DNA from: Desulfovibrio sp. JC010 | GTDB taxonomy: Bacteria; Desulfobacterota; Desulfovibrionia; Desulfovibrionales; Desulfovibrionaceae | Length of the DNA stretch: 64,000 nucleotides | Direction: 5' to 3' | NCBI RefSeq assembly: GCF_010470675.1 | Contig: NZ_VOIQ01000001.1 | Span: 451,278-515,277 of the forward strand | Shown here: in pieces, positions 16,632 through 26,158 of the stretch | How the letters are laid out: each line of letters starts with the position of its first letter | Numbering within the stretch: position 1 is the first letter of the stretch | Notes under the pieces: model-generated | Seen by the model: the letters and a program-made list of their open reading frames with translations, nothing else | Databases searched by the model: none | What the model was told of the DNA's origin: nothing | Made by a program: the position numbers and the translations under genes

Positions 16632-17357
16632 CTATTCCTGAATAACATCCGCCAGAATAAAAGTTCCCGGAAAACCTTTTCCAAGGGAAAGATGCGCTTT
16701 GCGGGCCTTATCCAGAGATTTGTACATCCCCAGCTGGACCTTGAAAATCTGGGCACTGTCGGTGACAACACGCACGGTGCGGGTGTTGTGGAATCCGGCC
16801 TTGTTAAGTCTTTCGATAAGGCGGTCGGCATTGGCCTTGACCTTGTAAGCCCCGGCCTGAATGTAAAATGCGCCGTAGAGTTTTTTATTCACTACAACGG
16901 GAGCCGGAGCGGCTACGGGCTGCGGTTCAGGTTCCGGGCGGTAGGGCTCGATGAGTACCTTGGCCTTTCCGGCATCAATGAAGCCCAGCTTCCGGGCGGC
17001 GGCGCGGGAAAGGTCGATGATACGATCCGGTACAAAGGGACCGCGGTCATTGATGATTACAGCAACCTTCTTTTTGTTTCCGAGGTTGGTAACATTCACC
17101 TTCACGCCCAGAGGCAGGTAATTGTGGGCGGCGGTCATTTTCTCCATGTCATAGGGTTCACCGCTGGCAGTGAGCTTGCCCTGAAATTTTTCCCCGTACC
17201 ACGAAGCCATGCCCTGCTCTTTATAGTCTGCGGGAATAACAATTGTGGCAGCAGCGGAAACACTGTCGTGCGTTTTGTTCCGGGATTCATCCTGAGCGAA
17301 CGAGGGGACCGCAACCATCAGCAGCAAAAGCTGCACTAAAAAAAACCTTTTGATCAT
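16632..17357 (-). CDS. rlpA: RlpA family septal ring lytic transglycosylase
   Basis: 241 residues with a signal peptide (to about 21, ending SFAQ). The double-psi beta-barrel domain shows GMASWYGEKFQGKLTASGEPYD, MTAAHNYLPLG and INDRGPFVPDRIIDLSRAAA, with the glutamate and aspartate expected for peptidoglycan cleavage. A Pro-rich linker leads to a SPOR domain (FYIQAGAYKVKANADRLIERL) that binds denuded septal glycan. No lipobox cysteine is evident, so the protein may be soluble in the periplasm rather than an outer-membrane lipoprotein. It ends 15 bases from the convergent transglutaminase-like gene. Confidence 0.9.
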   Translation of the reverse strand: MIKRFFLVQLLLLMVAVPSFAQDESRNKTHDSVSAAATIVIPADYKEQGMASWYGEKFQGKLTASGEPYDMEKMTAAHNYLPLGVKVNVTNLGNKKKVAVIINDRGPFVPDRIIDLSRAAARKLGFIDAGKAKVLIEPYRPEPEPQPVAAPAPVVVNKKLYGAFYIQAGAYKVKANADRLIERLNKAGFHNTRTVRVVTDSAQIFKVQLGMYKSLDKARKAHLSLGKGFPGTFILADVIQE

Positions 17358-17425
17358 TTATCTCTCCTGCCCGATTTAGTACAATGCATGTTACCATTAT
17401 GCAGATTTCGGGGCGGTGGCAAGTC

Positions 17426-17734
17426 TTAGAGTTTTTTCATCTCTCTGCGATGCTTTTGCTCATTATATTCGCCCAGTTCGTACATGCGGATTTTGTTGCT
17501 GCGCGGAAACTCCCTTTTGAACAGGGTTTTGAGTAATTTCTTCATGCCCTTCAACGCGGTTTGGTGCTCGATTTTTTCATAACCGTCTTCGTAAATAATG
17601 TACTCCTGCTCATGAACATGCAAAATTAGCAGGGAACGGTTGCGTTTATATGTGCGCAGGTCTATGCAATGGCCCACGGGCAGCTTTTTGAGCTTCCGTA
17701 AAACCGATTCAAGTGCTGTTGCTTTATCAATCAT
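17426..17734 (-). CDS. Hypothetical small basic protein
   Basis: 102 residues, rich in Lys, Arg and Glu, without signal peptide or membrane segment. Predictable strands (RSLLILHVHEQEYIIYEDGYE) are followed by a basic helix (TALKGMKKLLKTLFKREFP). It has no recognised family. It is divergent from rlmD, with only 39 bases between the two starts, so the two share a control region. Confidence 0.6.
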   Translation of the reverse strand: MIDKATALESVLRKLKKLPVGHCIDLRTYKRNRSLLILHVHEQEYIIYEDGYEKIEHQTALKGMKKLLKTLFKREFPRSNKIRMYELGEYNEQKHRREMKKL

Positions 17735-17773
17735 GGACCGGAGCGTACAGCGGCCAAAGGAGAACTGTCAAAC

Positions 17774-19174
17774 ATGAGTAATGAAACCAAGCCTGTCCGC
17801 AAGGGCGATATAGTTGAAACCGAGATCGAATCCCTGGCCTTCGGCGGCAGGGGCATCGGCCGCTATGAAGGGCTGACCCTTTTTGTGGAAAATGTAGTTC
17901 CCGGACAGACGGTTCGCTGTGAAATTACCAAGGCCAAAAAAAGGTTCGCCGAGGCCAGACGCACTGAAATCATCAGTCATGTTGAAGCTGAACAGACTCC
18001 GGCCTGCGAATACTTCGGAACCTGCGGCGGATGCCTGCATCAGGACATTAAATACAGTGCCCAGACTTTCTGGAAAGGACGTCAGGTCTGCGAGACCCTT
18101 GAGCGCATCGGCAAAATTCCTGCCGACACTCCGGGCATGGGCGATGAAGCCCTGCCATCGCCGCTGGAATACGGTTACCGCAACAAAATGGAATTTTCCT
18201 TCCACGGCATCGGCGATTCCCTGAAGCTGGGCTTCAAACGACGCGGAAGTGAGACCGAAGTCATTAATATTTCCAGCTGTCCGCTGCTGCCGGAAGCGTG
18301 TAAAAATATCCCGGAACTGGCCCGCGAGTACTGCGCCAAGACCGGGATCGGCACCTACCGTCACAACCGGGGCGGCTACTGGCGCAAGCTGGTGGTCCGT
18401 TTCTCCCACCACAGCGGTGAGATGATGGTCCACCTGCTCACCGAGCCGGCCAAATCCCACCACACCATCAAGGGGCTGGGCAAGCTGCTCTCAGAGAATA
18501 TCCCGCAGCTGAAAAGTTTTGTGCATTCCACCCGCAAAGGCCGCGCCGACCTCGCCACCGGGGAACGGCAGATCTTCCTGACCGGGCAGGAGCATATCAC
18601 TGAAACCCTGACCCGTGCAGACGGACGCGAAGTCAATTACCAGATCAGCCCCAATGCATTTTTCCAGACCAACTCCAAAGGTGCGGAAATGCTCTACCGC
18701 AAAAGCGTAGAGCTGGCCGCTCCCGGACCGGATGACGTTGTCTGGGACCTTTTCTGCGGATCAGGTGGCATCGGCATGTTCATGGCCAAGGATGTGGGCC
18801 GGATGATCGGTATTGAAGTTTCCGAAGAATCTGTTGAGTCGGCAAAAGAAAATGCGAAACTCAACGGACTAAAAAACACAGAATACATCGTGGGTAACCT
18901 TGCATCCGAAAAAGGACTGCCCGATGATCTGCCCCGCCCGGATATGGTCATTGTGGACCCGCCGCGCTCAGGGGTTCCCGAATCGTCCCTGCAAAAACTT
19001 ATTAAGCTCGGCACGCCGAAAATCCTCTACATATCCTGCAATCCCTCCACCCTTGCCCGCGATGTGGCAAAAATGGAAGGGAAATACAAGCTGGAGAGGT
19101 TTGCAGCGGTGGATATGTTCCCGCATACGGCGCATGTGGAAACCGTTGCACTGTTGACCCAAACGGGCTGTTGA
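17774..19174 (+). CDS. rlmD: 23S rRNA (uracil-5-)-methyltransferase, RlmD/RumA type
   Basis: 466 residues. An N-terminal TRAM RNA-binding domain (about 1-60) is followed by the iron-sulfur site Cys78, Cys84 and Cys87 in CEYFGTCGGC, with a fourth ligand in SSCPLL. The SAM-binding methyltransferase domain shows VWDLFCGSGGIGMF, IVDPPRSGV and the catalytic Cys422 in ILYISCNPSTLARD. Family members methylate C5 of a uridine in 23S rRNA (U1939 in E. coli); some relatives modify other sites, so position specificity is inferred. It lies 31 bases upstream of the adenylate cyclase gene and may share its transcript. Confidence 0.9.
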   Translation: MSNETKPVRKGDIVETEIESLAFGGRGIGRYEGLTLFVENVVPGQTVRCEITKAKKRFAEARRTEIISHVEAEQTPACEYFGTCGGCLHQDIKYSAQTFWKGRQVCETLERIGKIPADTPGMGDEALPSPLEYGYRNKMEFSFHGIGDSLKLGFKRRGSETEVINISSCPLLPEACKNIPELAREYCAKTGIGTYRHNRGGYWRKLVVRFSHHSGEMMVHLLTEPAKSHHTIKGLGKLLSENIPQLKSFVHSTRKGRADLATGERQIFLTGQEHITETLTRADGREVNYQISPNAFFQTNSKGAEMLYRKSVELAAPGPDDVVWDLFCGSGGIGMFMAKDVGRMIGIEVSEESVESAKENAKLNGLKNTEYIVGNLASEKGLPDDLPRPDMVIVDPPRSGVPESSLQKLIKLGTPKILYISCNPSTLARDVAKMEGKYKLERFAAVDMFPHTAHVETVALLTQTGC

Positions 19175-19205
19175 CGAAAACAGGCTAAACAGGTCAGAAT
19201 ATTAT

Positions 19206-22200
19206 ATGGCTGAGACAGAAACACATGATACCCTGCTGGAGGAACTGCGCAGACTGACCCTCTACCCTCCTGAAGAGCGGCAACTGGCGGAGTTGCGCTT
19301 CAAGATTGAGGGGAAATTCAGCAGGGCGCAGAATCCTCCGGACGGACTTGAATCGGCAAAATATGCCATGCTGTTCTATGGAATAGCTCTCAAGGCCATT
19401 GAGCAGGAAGCCGAGGAAAGCAAAAAGATTTCCTTTGCTCCGGAACCCACTGACACCACAGCAGCCGTCTGTCTCGACAACCTTGCCCTGATGGGGCCCT
19501 GCGGCCGGAATCTGGCCGCCCTGATCCTCTGCAACAAACTGCTTCCGTTCTCACGGGCCAAAGACTGGTTTTCCAAACAGCATGACAAAACAGCCATCGC
19601 AGTGGCCGACCGCATGCCGGCCGTACACAAAGGCGATGTGCCGGAACGGATAAGGTTTGCAAACTCAGTGCTTGAACGGGCCTCGGACCTCGACCTGCAT
19701 AAATCAGTTGATTTTTTCGCCCGCAACGGAACACGCAAAGGCCAACTTACCTTCAGTTCGCTGGTTAAATTCATGTCCGGCAACTACGGCAGCACCTGTC
19801 GTGAAAGGCTGCGCGTCCCGGAAAGCCTTGATGAAATAACTCTCTGCACTGAAACAATGCCCCCCTATCCGGACCGGGAACTGGTGGACGACGTATCCTT
19901 CCACCTGAAGACAATGGACCCGATCATCATGGGAAAGGTGCTTCGGGCCGTAGTCAGGCTTGCAGATGAAATAGATGACGAACTGCTCAAGGAAATAATA
20001 CCCCTTGCCCAATCCGCTTCCCTGCCCCTGGCAAAAGCGGCAATGGATGTACTCACCAGATTCGGAGGTGCCAGACGGGGCAGAATTTTCGCACAGATTT
20101 TCAATGAAGCACCCAAGCTGCGGGCAGAACTCATCAACCGGGTTCCGCTGCTCAGCAGTGAAAATTTCTCCCGCTTCATGAATGATATTTCAAATGTCTT
20201 CCACACCCCGGTACTGGCGGTCCTCTATTCCACAATCAGCGAAGAAGATCCGCAGTGTTTTGGAAACATTCTGGCAAGTGTGCTCAAACAATCCCGCAGC
20301 AAAAAGAAAAACAGCCTGAAACCCGTGCTGTCCCGGATAATGGATACGGACAGTCTGGAAGAACCGCTCAGACCGGAAATGCCGGAAGGCAAAAATATCC
20401 CCGGTGTGGATTTTGTCAAACAGGGCGGCCCCATTGTGCTCAATATTGAACAGAAAGAGGAAGAACAGACCGGATTCAAACGCATCTTCGGCAAGCCGAT
20501 AGTCCAGTCCGACAGCATGCCGGACATATACACAGACGGACAGATCACCAACCAGCGGCTGCACAAGCTTAATAAATGGAAAAGCCTTTCGCGCGGACTG
20601 ACCTTCCAGAACACCACCTTCACAGCCTGCGAATTCAGAGAATCTTTCATGGAAGAATGCACCTTCAAAAACTGCACTTTTGAAGCATGCACCTTTGCTG
20701 AAGCTGTTTTTCTGGAAAGTGAATTCACAGAATGCAACTTCCAAAGCTGTTCCCTGAACGAGAGCACCTTTTACGACTGTTCTTTTACGGACTGTTCCTT
20801 TACCACCTCCCACTTTGATTCTGCAGTCACTTTCCTGAGTACCTTTAAAAGCTGCCGCTTAAATGCTGTTGCCGCAGCAGGAGCATATTTCTGCAGGACA
20901 AGATTTTTCGCCACCATGCTCCGGGCCTGCGATTTACGTGAAGCCTTCTTTTACAAAAGCACCCACAGAGGATGCGACTTCGAATTTTCAGACTTTGCCA
21001 CCACCCTGTTCAGGGACGGAGCGGCCACCTGTTCGAACTTTCATGAATGCAGCACAATCCACTGCCGGGCCATGAACATGAAAACCGAATCCCCGGAACT
21101 GCTCAAAGCCATGAGCCGGACCTTTAGCGCACGGCTGACCATGCGGGAAAGATTAAAAAAAAGATCCGCCGGATTTGGAGAAATAGACGAGTACGGCCGG
21201 GGAGTGCTGCACAAGACCATCAAACGCTGGTTCGCATTCAAGGACATCAACCGCAACTACGCCAATTTCGGCTCCAATAACAAGCGCAGGCTGGACTGGG
21301 CCGCGGCCAAACTGGATGACCGGGGGCAGAAGTTTATGAAACTGCTGCCCGCCCTGCTGCACACCAATATCTTTGAAGTGAAATCCGGCATGGATCACAG
21401 CAGTGCAGGTTCCAGAATCAAGGGCTATGAACTCACCCCGCAGGCTGCGGATCTGCTGGAAGAATTCTTCCCGGAAACAGAATATGAAGAGGGCGGCAAA
21501 TCTTTCATTCCCATTGAAGCCTTCATGTCCATCGGCAGTACCGGGACCATTGCCCAGACCCCGGATTCGGACCTGGACTGCTGGGTCTGCTGCGATTTCA
21601 AGGGCAAACCGCCGGAAAGCCGGGAAAAGCTTGGTGTTAAATTAAAAAACATCGAAAAATGGGCCCTTAATGAATTCGGGCTGGAACTGCACTTCTTCAT
21701 CATGGATACCCGCGAAATCCGGAACAATAAATTCGGGTTAAGCGACGAGGAAAGCTCCGGTTCAGCCCAGAGCGCAATCCTGAAAGAAGAATTTTACCGC
21801 ACCGCCCTGCTGCTGGCCGGCAAGCCGCCCCTGTGGTGGTTCACCCCGCCGGAGGCCGGAGAAAAAACATATGAAGCAGGCAGGAAAAAAGTAAGCCTGC
21901 TCAAGGGCAAAGATTTCTTTGTTGATCTCGGTAATGTTCCCAGCATTCCCGTTGAAGAATTTTTCGGGGCCTCCCTCTGGCAGATAGTTAAAGGGATTAA
22001 AAGCCCGTTCAAAGCCATAATGAAATTCGGTCTGCTGGAGCTTTACACCTCAGACAGCAGATATTCGCTGCTCTGCGAAAAGCTTAAAAAAAATATCCGG
22101 CAGGGGACACGGTCCATTCGCCGGGTTGACCCCTACATGCTTCTCTACCGGGAGCTTGCAGATTTCTATGCCCTGCGGGACCATAAAGACTATATATGGC

Positions 22201-23129
22201 TTACGGCCATGTCCCTGCGCTTGAAGTGCGGTCTGACCGGAGAAAAAGGACTGGCGGGAGCTCCTAGCCGCCCGGAAGAAATTGAACTCATGGAATTCAC
22301 CGCCACCCTGTCCGGGGAAACACCGGAAGGGGCAGTGGACGATTTCAAGGATCTTTCCGACTTCAGTTCCGTGGTGGAACTGGGCAGGCAGGTCAACCAG
22401 TTCATGATCAATACCTACATGAAAGTGCGCGGGGAACAGGACAAGATTCCCGGAATTTCCATCACCCCCGAAGACCTTACCCGGCTGGGCAGGGTTGTTT
22501 TTTCAGCCTTTGCCAAGCGCAAGGACAAAATTCTGCGCTTGTCCCTGCCCGGTCCCAGAACCCATTTTTTTAATTCCATCAATATTTCCCGCTCGGAAAT
22601 TGGAAATTTGTGGCAAATTCATGGAGAGTACCCGGACGAATCCGGAGCCCGCAACATCCTGACCGGGATAGAATCAGGAGCGGACCTTAATTCCATGCTG
22701 GTCTGGCTGGCCCTGAACGGTCTTTTCAATCAGGAAATGCAGGTCAAAACCGATATGAGTGCGGCCCCCCTACGTGCCCGGGAGCTAAAAAAACTTTTCA
22801 GCGACCTGATGCTTTTCTTCCCCAAAAAGGAAACCTTTAATGTCGCCATTGAAGAAACCCTGAACACGGAACGGATAACACGGGGATTTTTCATCGTGAA
22901 CCTCTGTGTTCCCCCGGAGAGCAGAAAGGTACAGGAAGTTCATTTTGTATACAGCACCAACTGGGGCGAGGTATTCTGCAGGCCGCTAAAGGTAAACATT
23001 AAGCTGGTGGAAAACCCGGAAAAATATCTGCGGGAAGAGCTGGGATCGCTTTGTGACGGGGACTTCCGGCTGGGTCAGTTTGTTCCGCAGAATTCTGAAT
23101 GCCCGTTCCTTAAAATTCCGGTGAGTTAG
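19206..23129 (+). CDS. Class I adenylate cyclase with HEAT-like and pentapeptide-like regions
   Basis: 1307 residues. Residues ~200-390 look like HEAT-type helical repeats. Residues ~460-620 carry pentapeptide-like repeats with Cys/Phe every five residues (FQNTTFTACEF, CTFKNCTFEACTF). The class I cyclase catalytic region begins near 700, with the nucleotidyltransferase motif FMSIGSTGTIAQTPDSDLDCW (Gly-Ser and the two aspartates) near 772-792. This makes cAMP from ATP. In E. coli CyaA the catalytic part is N-terminal, so the layout here, with ~650 residues of repeats before it, is different and probably regulatory. No membrane segment is seen. A cAMP receptor is not encoded nearby. Confidence 0.88.
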   Translation: MAETETHDTLLEELRRLTLYPPEERQLAELRFKIEGKFSRAQNPPDGLESAKYAMLFYGIALKAIEQEAEESKKISFAPEPTDTTAAVCLDNLALMGPCGRNLAALILCNKLLPFSRAKDWFSKQHDKTAIAVADRMPAVHKGDVPERIRFANSVLERASDLDLHKSVDFFARNGTRKGQLTFSSLVKFMSGNYGSTCRERLRVPESLDEITLCTETMPPYPDRELVDDVSFHLKTMDPIIMGKVLRAVVRLADEIDDELLKEIIPLAQSASLPLAKAAMDVLTRFGGARRGRIFAQIFNEAPKLRAELINRVPLLSSENFSRFMNDISNVFHTPVLAVLYSTISEEDPQCFGNILASVLKQSRSKKKNSLKPVLSRIMDTDSLEEPLRPEMPEGKNIPGVDFVKQGGPIVLNIEQKEEEQTGFKRIFGKPIVQSDSMPDIYTDGQITNQRLHKLNKWKSLSRGLTFQNTTFTACEFRESFMEECTFKNCTFEACTFAEAVFLESEFTECNFQSCSLNESTFYDCSFTDCSFTTSHFDSAVTFLSTFKSCRLNAVAAAGAYFCRTRFFATMLRACDLREAFFYKSTHRGCDFEFSDFATTLFRDGAATCSNFHECSTIHCRAMNMKTESPELLKAMSRTFSARLTMRERLKKRSAGFGEIDEYGRGVLHKTIKRWFAFKDINRNYANFGSNNKRRLDWAAAKLDDRGQKFMKLLPALLHTNIFEVKSGMDHSSAGSRIKGYELTPQAADLLEEFFPETEYEEGGKSFIPIEAFMSIGSTGTIAQTPDSDLDCWVCCDFKGKPPESREKLGVKLKNIEKWALNEFGLELHFFIMDTREIRNNKFGLSDEESSGSAQSAILKEEFYRTALLLAGKPPLWWFTPPEAGEKTYEAGRKKVSLLKGKDFFVDLGNVPSIPVEEFFGASLWQIVKGIKSPFKAIMKFGLLELYTSDSRYSLLCEKLKKNIRQGTRSIRRVDPYMLLYRELADFYALRDHKDYIWLTAMSLRLKCGLTGEKGLAGAPSRPEEIELMEFTATLSGETPEGAVDDFKDLSDFSSVVELGRQVNQFMINTYMKVRGEQDKIPGISITPEDLTRLGRVVFSAFAKRKDKILRLSLPGPRTHFFNSINISRSEIGNLWQIHGEYPDESGARNILTGIESGADLNSMLVWLALNGLFNQEMQVKTDMSAAPLRARELKKLFSDLMLFFPKKETFNVAIEETLNTERITRGFFIVNLCVPPESRKVQEVHFVYSTNWGEVFCRPLKVNIKLVENPEKYLREELGSLCDGDFRLGQFVPQNSECPFLKIPVS

Positions 23130-23180
23130 GGCTGCATCTGAAAGCTGCCGGACAACAATCTGCCCAGAGGACACACTCCA

Positions 23181-24425
23181 ATGCCCATAATTCGCAAAAG
23201 CCTGCTGCAGCTGATTTTTTCCGGTTCGTTCATGAAAAGATGGAACGACAAACTCCGGCCCATGGAACTGGTGGAGGTGGACAAGCAGGCCCACAAAATG
23301 ATTGCCGCATGGATTCTTTTTGAACTCAACGCGGACAAGCTTGAACAACGGGAACGAGTCAGGCTGGGCAACGAAATCGTTGAGGGCGGTATCTTTGAAT
23401 ACCTCTTCCGCATGGTCATCACCGACATCAAACCCCCGGTATTCTACCGCATCAAAGAAAATCCCGAACATTACCGCAAACTGTCCAAATGGGTTCTCAA
23501 GCAGCTCCGGCCCCGGCTCATGCCGCTGGGCAAAGAATTCTGGGAACGGCTCACCGAGTACCACCTGAATCCCGATGAATCATCTCTGGACCGTAATATT
23601 CTGGATGCTGCACACATGTACGCCAGCTATTCGGAATTCAAGCTGCTCAAGCACCTCAACCAGCCGGACGACGAACTGGACGGGATCGAGCAGAGTTTCA
23701 TCGACCGTCTTGAAAGCTACTCCGAACTTAAAGGTGTAAACGAGCTGCTCCACTCGGAATCCACTCCGCTGGGCCGTTTTGCCGACATCTGCGGGCGACT
23801 GCGTTTTCAGACCCGCTGGTCCCAGACTCCGCGTGTCCCTGAAACCTCCGTGCTCGGCCACGTCTTTATTGTCGCAACCTTCGCATGGTTTTTCAGTCTT
23901 GAGAAAGGAGCCTGCCCGGCCAGAAAACAGAACAATTTTTTTACCGGCCTTTTTCACGATATCCCGGAACTGCTGACCCGAGACATTATATCTCCGGTCA
24001 AGAAATCCGACCCCACCATCGGCGAACTTATCCGCGAATACGAAGAACAGGAAATGGAAAGACGGATCATGGCTCCGCTCAAAGACAACGGCTATACTGA
24101 AATAGCTGATCGGCTGGGCTATTTCCTCGGCGTGCAAACAGGGTCGGAATTCGACGCCGCAGCCATGGTCGGAGGATTTGCCAAAAAGATTTCCACTGAC
24201 GAACTGGATGCCCGCTACAATGACGACTCCTACGACCCCAAGGACGGGGAACTGCTCAAGCTCTGCGACCATCTGGCCGCGTTCATGGAAGCATACAACG
24301 CCATGCAGAACGGCATAACCTCCCCGCATCTGCATCAGGCTTACTGGCGCATCAGCCAGAGCTATATGGAAAATCCGGTAGTTGCCGGTATCCATGTGGG
24401 ACCGTTGCTGGCGGACTTTGAATAA
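23181..24425 (+). CDS. HD-domain phosphohydrolase, HD_3/YfbR-like
   Basis: 414 residues. The C-terminal half holds a metal-dependent HD fold: SVLGHVFIVATFAWFFS supplies the first histidine, FFTGLFHDIPELLTRD the His-Asp pair and ELLKLCDHLAAFMEAY the last aspartate. This pattern resembles YfbR-type 5'-nucleotidases and related HD_3 proteins. The N-terminal ~200 residues are helical without a recognised domain. The gene begins 51 bases after the adenylate cyclase, with GAGG before its ATG, so a shared operon is likely. Substrate not determined; a nucleotide or cyclic nucleotide would fit the neighbourhood. Confidence 0.7.
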   Translation: MPIIRKSLLQLIFSGSFMKRWNDKLRPMELVEVDKQAHKMIAAWILFELNADKLEQRERVRLGNEIVEGGIFEYLFRMVITDIKPPVFYRIKENPEHYRKLSKWVLKQLRPRLMPLGKEFWERLTEYHLNPDESSLDRNILDAAHMYASYSEFKLLKHLNQPDDELDGIEQSFIDRLESYSELKGVNELLHSESTPLGRFADICGRLRFQTRWSQTPRVPETSVLGHVFIVATFAWFFSLEKGACPARKQNNFFTGLFHDIPELLTRDIISPVKKSDPTIGELIREYEEQEMERRIMAPLKDNGYTEIADRLGYFLGVQTGSEFDAAAMVGGFAKKISTDELDARYNDDSYDPKDGELLKLCDHLAAFMEAYNAMQNGITSPHLHQAYWRISQSYMENPVVAGIHVGPLLADFE

Positions 24426-24514
24426 TCCGGTTTTGCATGAAATCCGGAAATATGGTTTAACTATGGTGAAAGATTAGAACTTGCTGCCAATATCAAAATT
24501 GTAAGGAGATCATG

Positions 24515-25000
24515 ATGCTGCTGAGAAAAAGAGCATGGGATATAATGAATGAAGATTTTTCCACTATTGAAGATTCCGCCAGCCTTGCCGAGGCCGTGCG
24601 CACACTTCGCGACAGCATGAAGGAAACCCCGGACAACCACGTGGTAGTGGTAAAAAAGAAAAACGGTTCCCTGCGCGGGGTGGTTTCCATCTGGACCATG
24701 CTCAAGGCAGTTGAAGAAATGGTGCTCAAGGACGAAGACCTGAACCTGACCGAAGAAGCGGACTGGGATCGCGCTTTCAAAAGGGCCGGTACCGCCTGCT
24801 GCTCCGAAGCGGTTGAAGCTTATATTGAAGAAGATGTGGCCATCCTCAAGCCCACCGATCCCATGCTGGTGGTGCTGGAAATATTCCGCAAAAAGAAAAG
24901 AACATGGGCACTGGTACAGGAAGGCGGAAACATCATCGGCGTAGTGCTGCTGAGCGATGTGTACCGCGAAGTAACCCGCGATCTTGTCCAGCAGTTTTAA
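24515..25000 (+). CDS. Two-CBS-domain protein
   Basis: 161 residues from ATG 24515, which sits six bases after AAGGAG; an ATG three bases earlier is too close to it. Two CBS motifs are visible: RAWDIMNEDFSTIEDSASLAEAVRTL with VVSIWTMLKAVEE, and EAYIEEDVAILKPTDPMLVVLEIF with IIGVVLLSDVYREV. Stand-alone CBS pairs bind adenine nucleotides such as AMP, ATP or S-adenosylmethionine and act as energy sensors. It lies 86 bases after the HD gene and ends at a bidirectional terminator shared with the HD-GYP gene. Confidence 0.85.
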   Translation: MLLRKRAWDIMNEDFSTIEDSASLAEAVRTLRDSMKETPDNHVVVVKKKNGSLRGVVSIWTMLKAVEEMVLKDEDLNLTEEADWDRAFKRAGTACCSEAVEAYIEEDVAILKPTDPMLVVLEIFRKKKRTWALVQEGGNIIGVVLLSDVYREVTRDLVQQF

Positions 25001-25004
25001 GAAT

Positions 25005-25055
25005 GCCTTCGGCGGCTGGGGAAGGGAAAACCTTTCAATAGGGCTTCGCCGCTTC
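25005..25055 (+). repeat. Dispersed intergenic repeat, copy B
   Basis: CCTTCGGCGGCTGGGGAAGGG, then CCTTTCAATAGGGCTTCGCCGC. It carries the left block of copy A and the right block (AGGGCTTCGCCGC) seen in copies C and D, but lacks the central hairpin arm, so it seems internally deleted. Confidence 0.6.
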
Positions 25056-25070
25056 GAATTTTAAATTGTC

Positions 25071-25119
25071 AAAAATTAACGGGCCTGTTTTCTTCCCGAA
25101 AACAGGCCCGTTAATTTTT
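25071..25119. terminator. Bidirectional terminator with 22-bp perfect stem
   Basis: The arm at 25071-25092 (AAAAATTAACGGGCCTG and on) is the exact complement of 25098-25119, with a five-base loop. It has A-run and T-run ends for both convergent genes. Confidence 0.92.
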
Positions 25120-25135
25120 GTAGGATAAATAAAAT

Positions 25136-26152
25136 CTATTTCTTCTTCAAAGTAAGTGCCCAAGCCTGAATATTCTTGGTTACTTCCGGGTCATATCCCT
25201 TATCCTGCGAGATGACTGCAGCAGCCTTGAGCGGATCAATGGGTTCGGCAAAGGGACGCTTACTGGTCATGGCGCAATATGAATCCACTGCAGCAATAAT
25301 CCTTCCCAACTGACTGATCTCACGTCCGGACTTCTTCTGGGGATAACCTTTACCGGTCATTCTCTCGTGATGCTCAATGACACAGGCTTCGATTTCTTTA
25401 TATTTAAGATCGAGCTTGCTGAGCATTTCATAGCCGAGCATGGGATGCTTATCTACCTTCTGGCGTTCATCTGTCGTCAACGGCTTGGGTTTCTCGCGGA
25501 TGAACAACGGAATTTTGCTCATACCCAGATCATGCAGGAAGAACCCGGCGGTCAACCGGTCAAAGTGGGTACGGCTGATATCCCCGCTGGCAAAATTCTT
25601 GCCTTTCATACGGATAAAAATATTGAGAGCCAGTACACCGCAGTTGACGCTGTGCTGGCCGAGGGTATGCTCTTTGTGCAACCGCTTGGCAAGGGCTTTG
25701 ATGCGGTAGGGGTCGTTCCAGAGATATTCCGTCAGAACCATCAGGTCGGCCCAGAGTTTATCCATGACCGCAGCCACAGGCTGATCCAGAAACTCGGTCA
25801 TACGCATGGTCAAAGCTTCCAGAAAAATATCCGCAATTTCGCTTTCCTTAAGATTGCGGTCAATAAGCACCAGATCCAGCTGATAGGCAATATGCTTTAC
25901 ATATACCGGATGATCCTTACGGGAAACAAAAATCAGACCTTCCTTGACCATTCCGGCAAGCTGCTCAATCTGGTCCTTGCTCAGTCTTCCTCCCACCTTG
26001 TAATAAGGTGCGATGCGGGCCACATCTTCCTTGAACATGAAAATATCAAGAGGCGGCCTGAACTTGTTGAAACTCTGAAGAATATCAGGACTGATCTGGT
26101 AATATTCCTCGTTCAAACCATCGGGAACATCCATTCTACCTTTTGCATGCAT
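25136..26152 (-). CDS. HD-GYP domain cyclic-di-GMP phosphodiesterase
   Basis: 338 residues from ATG 26152, which has AAGG seven bases upstream; a TTG two codons earlier is less likely. The HD-GYP domain (about 165-330) shows HTLGQHSVNCG, FFLHDLGMSKIP, HPMLGYEML, EHHERMTGKGYP and IIAAVDSYCAMTSKRPF, so all metal-binding histidines and aspartates are kept, while the usual DGTGYP reads TGKGYP. Such enzymes cleave cyclic-di-GMP. The N-terminal ~160 residues resemble the domain found in other delta-proteobacterial HD-GYP proteins (PYYKVGGRLSKDQIEQL) and have no receiver motif. Soluble. Confidence 0.85.
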   Translation of the reverse strand: MHAKGRMDVPDGLNEEYYQISPDILQSFNKFRPPLDIFMFKEDVARIAPYYKVGGRLSKDQIEQLAGMVKEGLIFVSRKDHPVYVKHIAYQLDLVLIDRNLKESEIADIFLEALTMRMTEFLDQPVAAVMDKLWADLMVLTEYLWNDPYRIKALAKRLHKEHTLGQHSVNCGVLALNIFIRMKGKNFASGDISRTHFDRLTAGFFLHDLGMSKIPLFIREKPKPLTTDERQKVDKHPMLGYEMLSKLDLKYKEIEACVIEHHERMTGKGYPQKKSGREISQLGRIIAAVDSYCAMTSKRPFAEPIDPLKAAAVISQDKGYDPEVTKNIQAWALTLKKK

Positions 26153-26158
26153 ATTCAA

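Noticed and set aside
18976..19020. Alternative small frames opposite rlmD near its end
   Set aside because: Short antisense frames with no start signals; shadow of the conserved methyltransferase.
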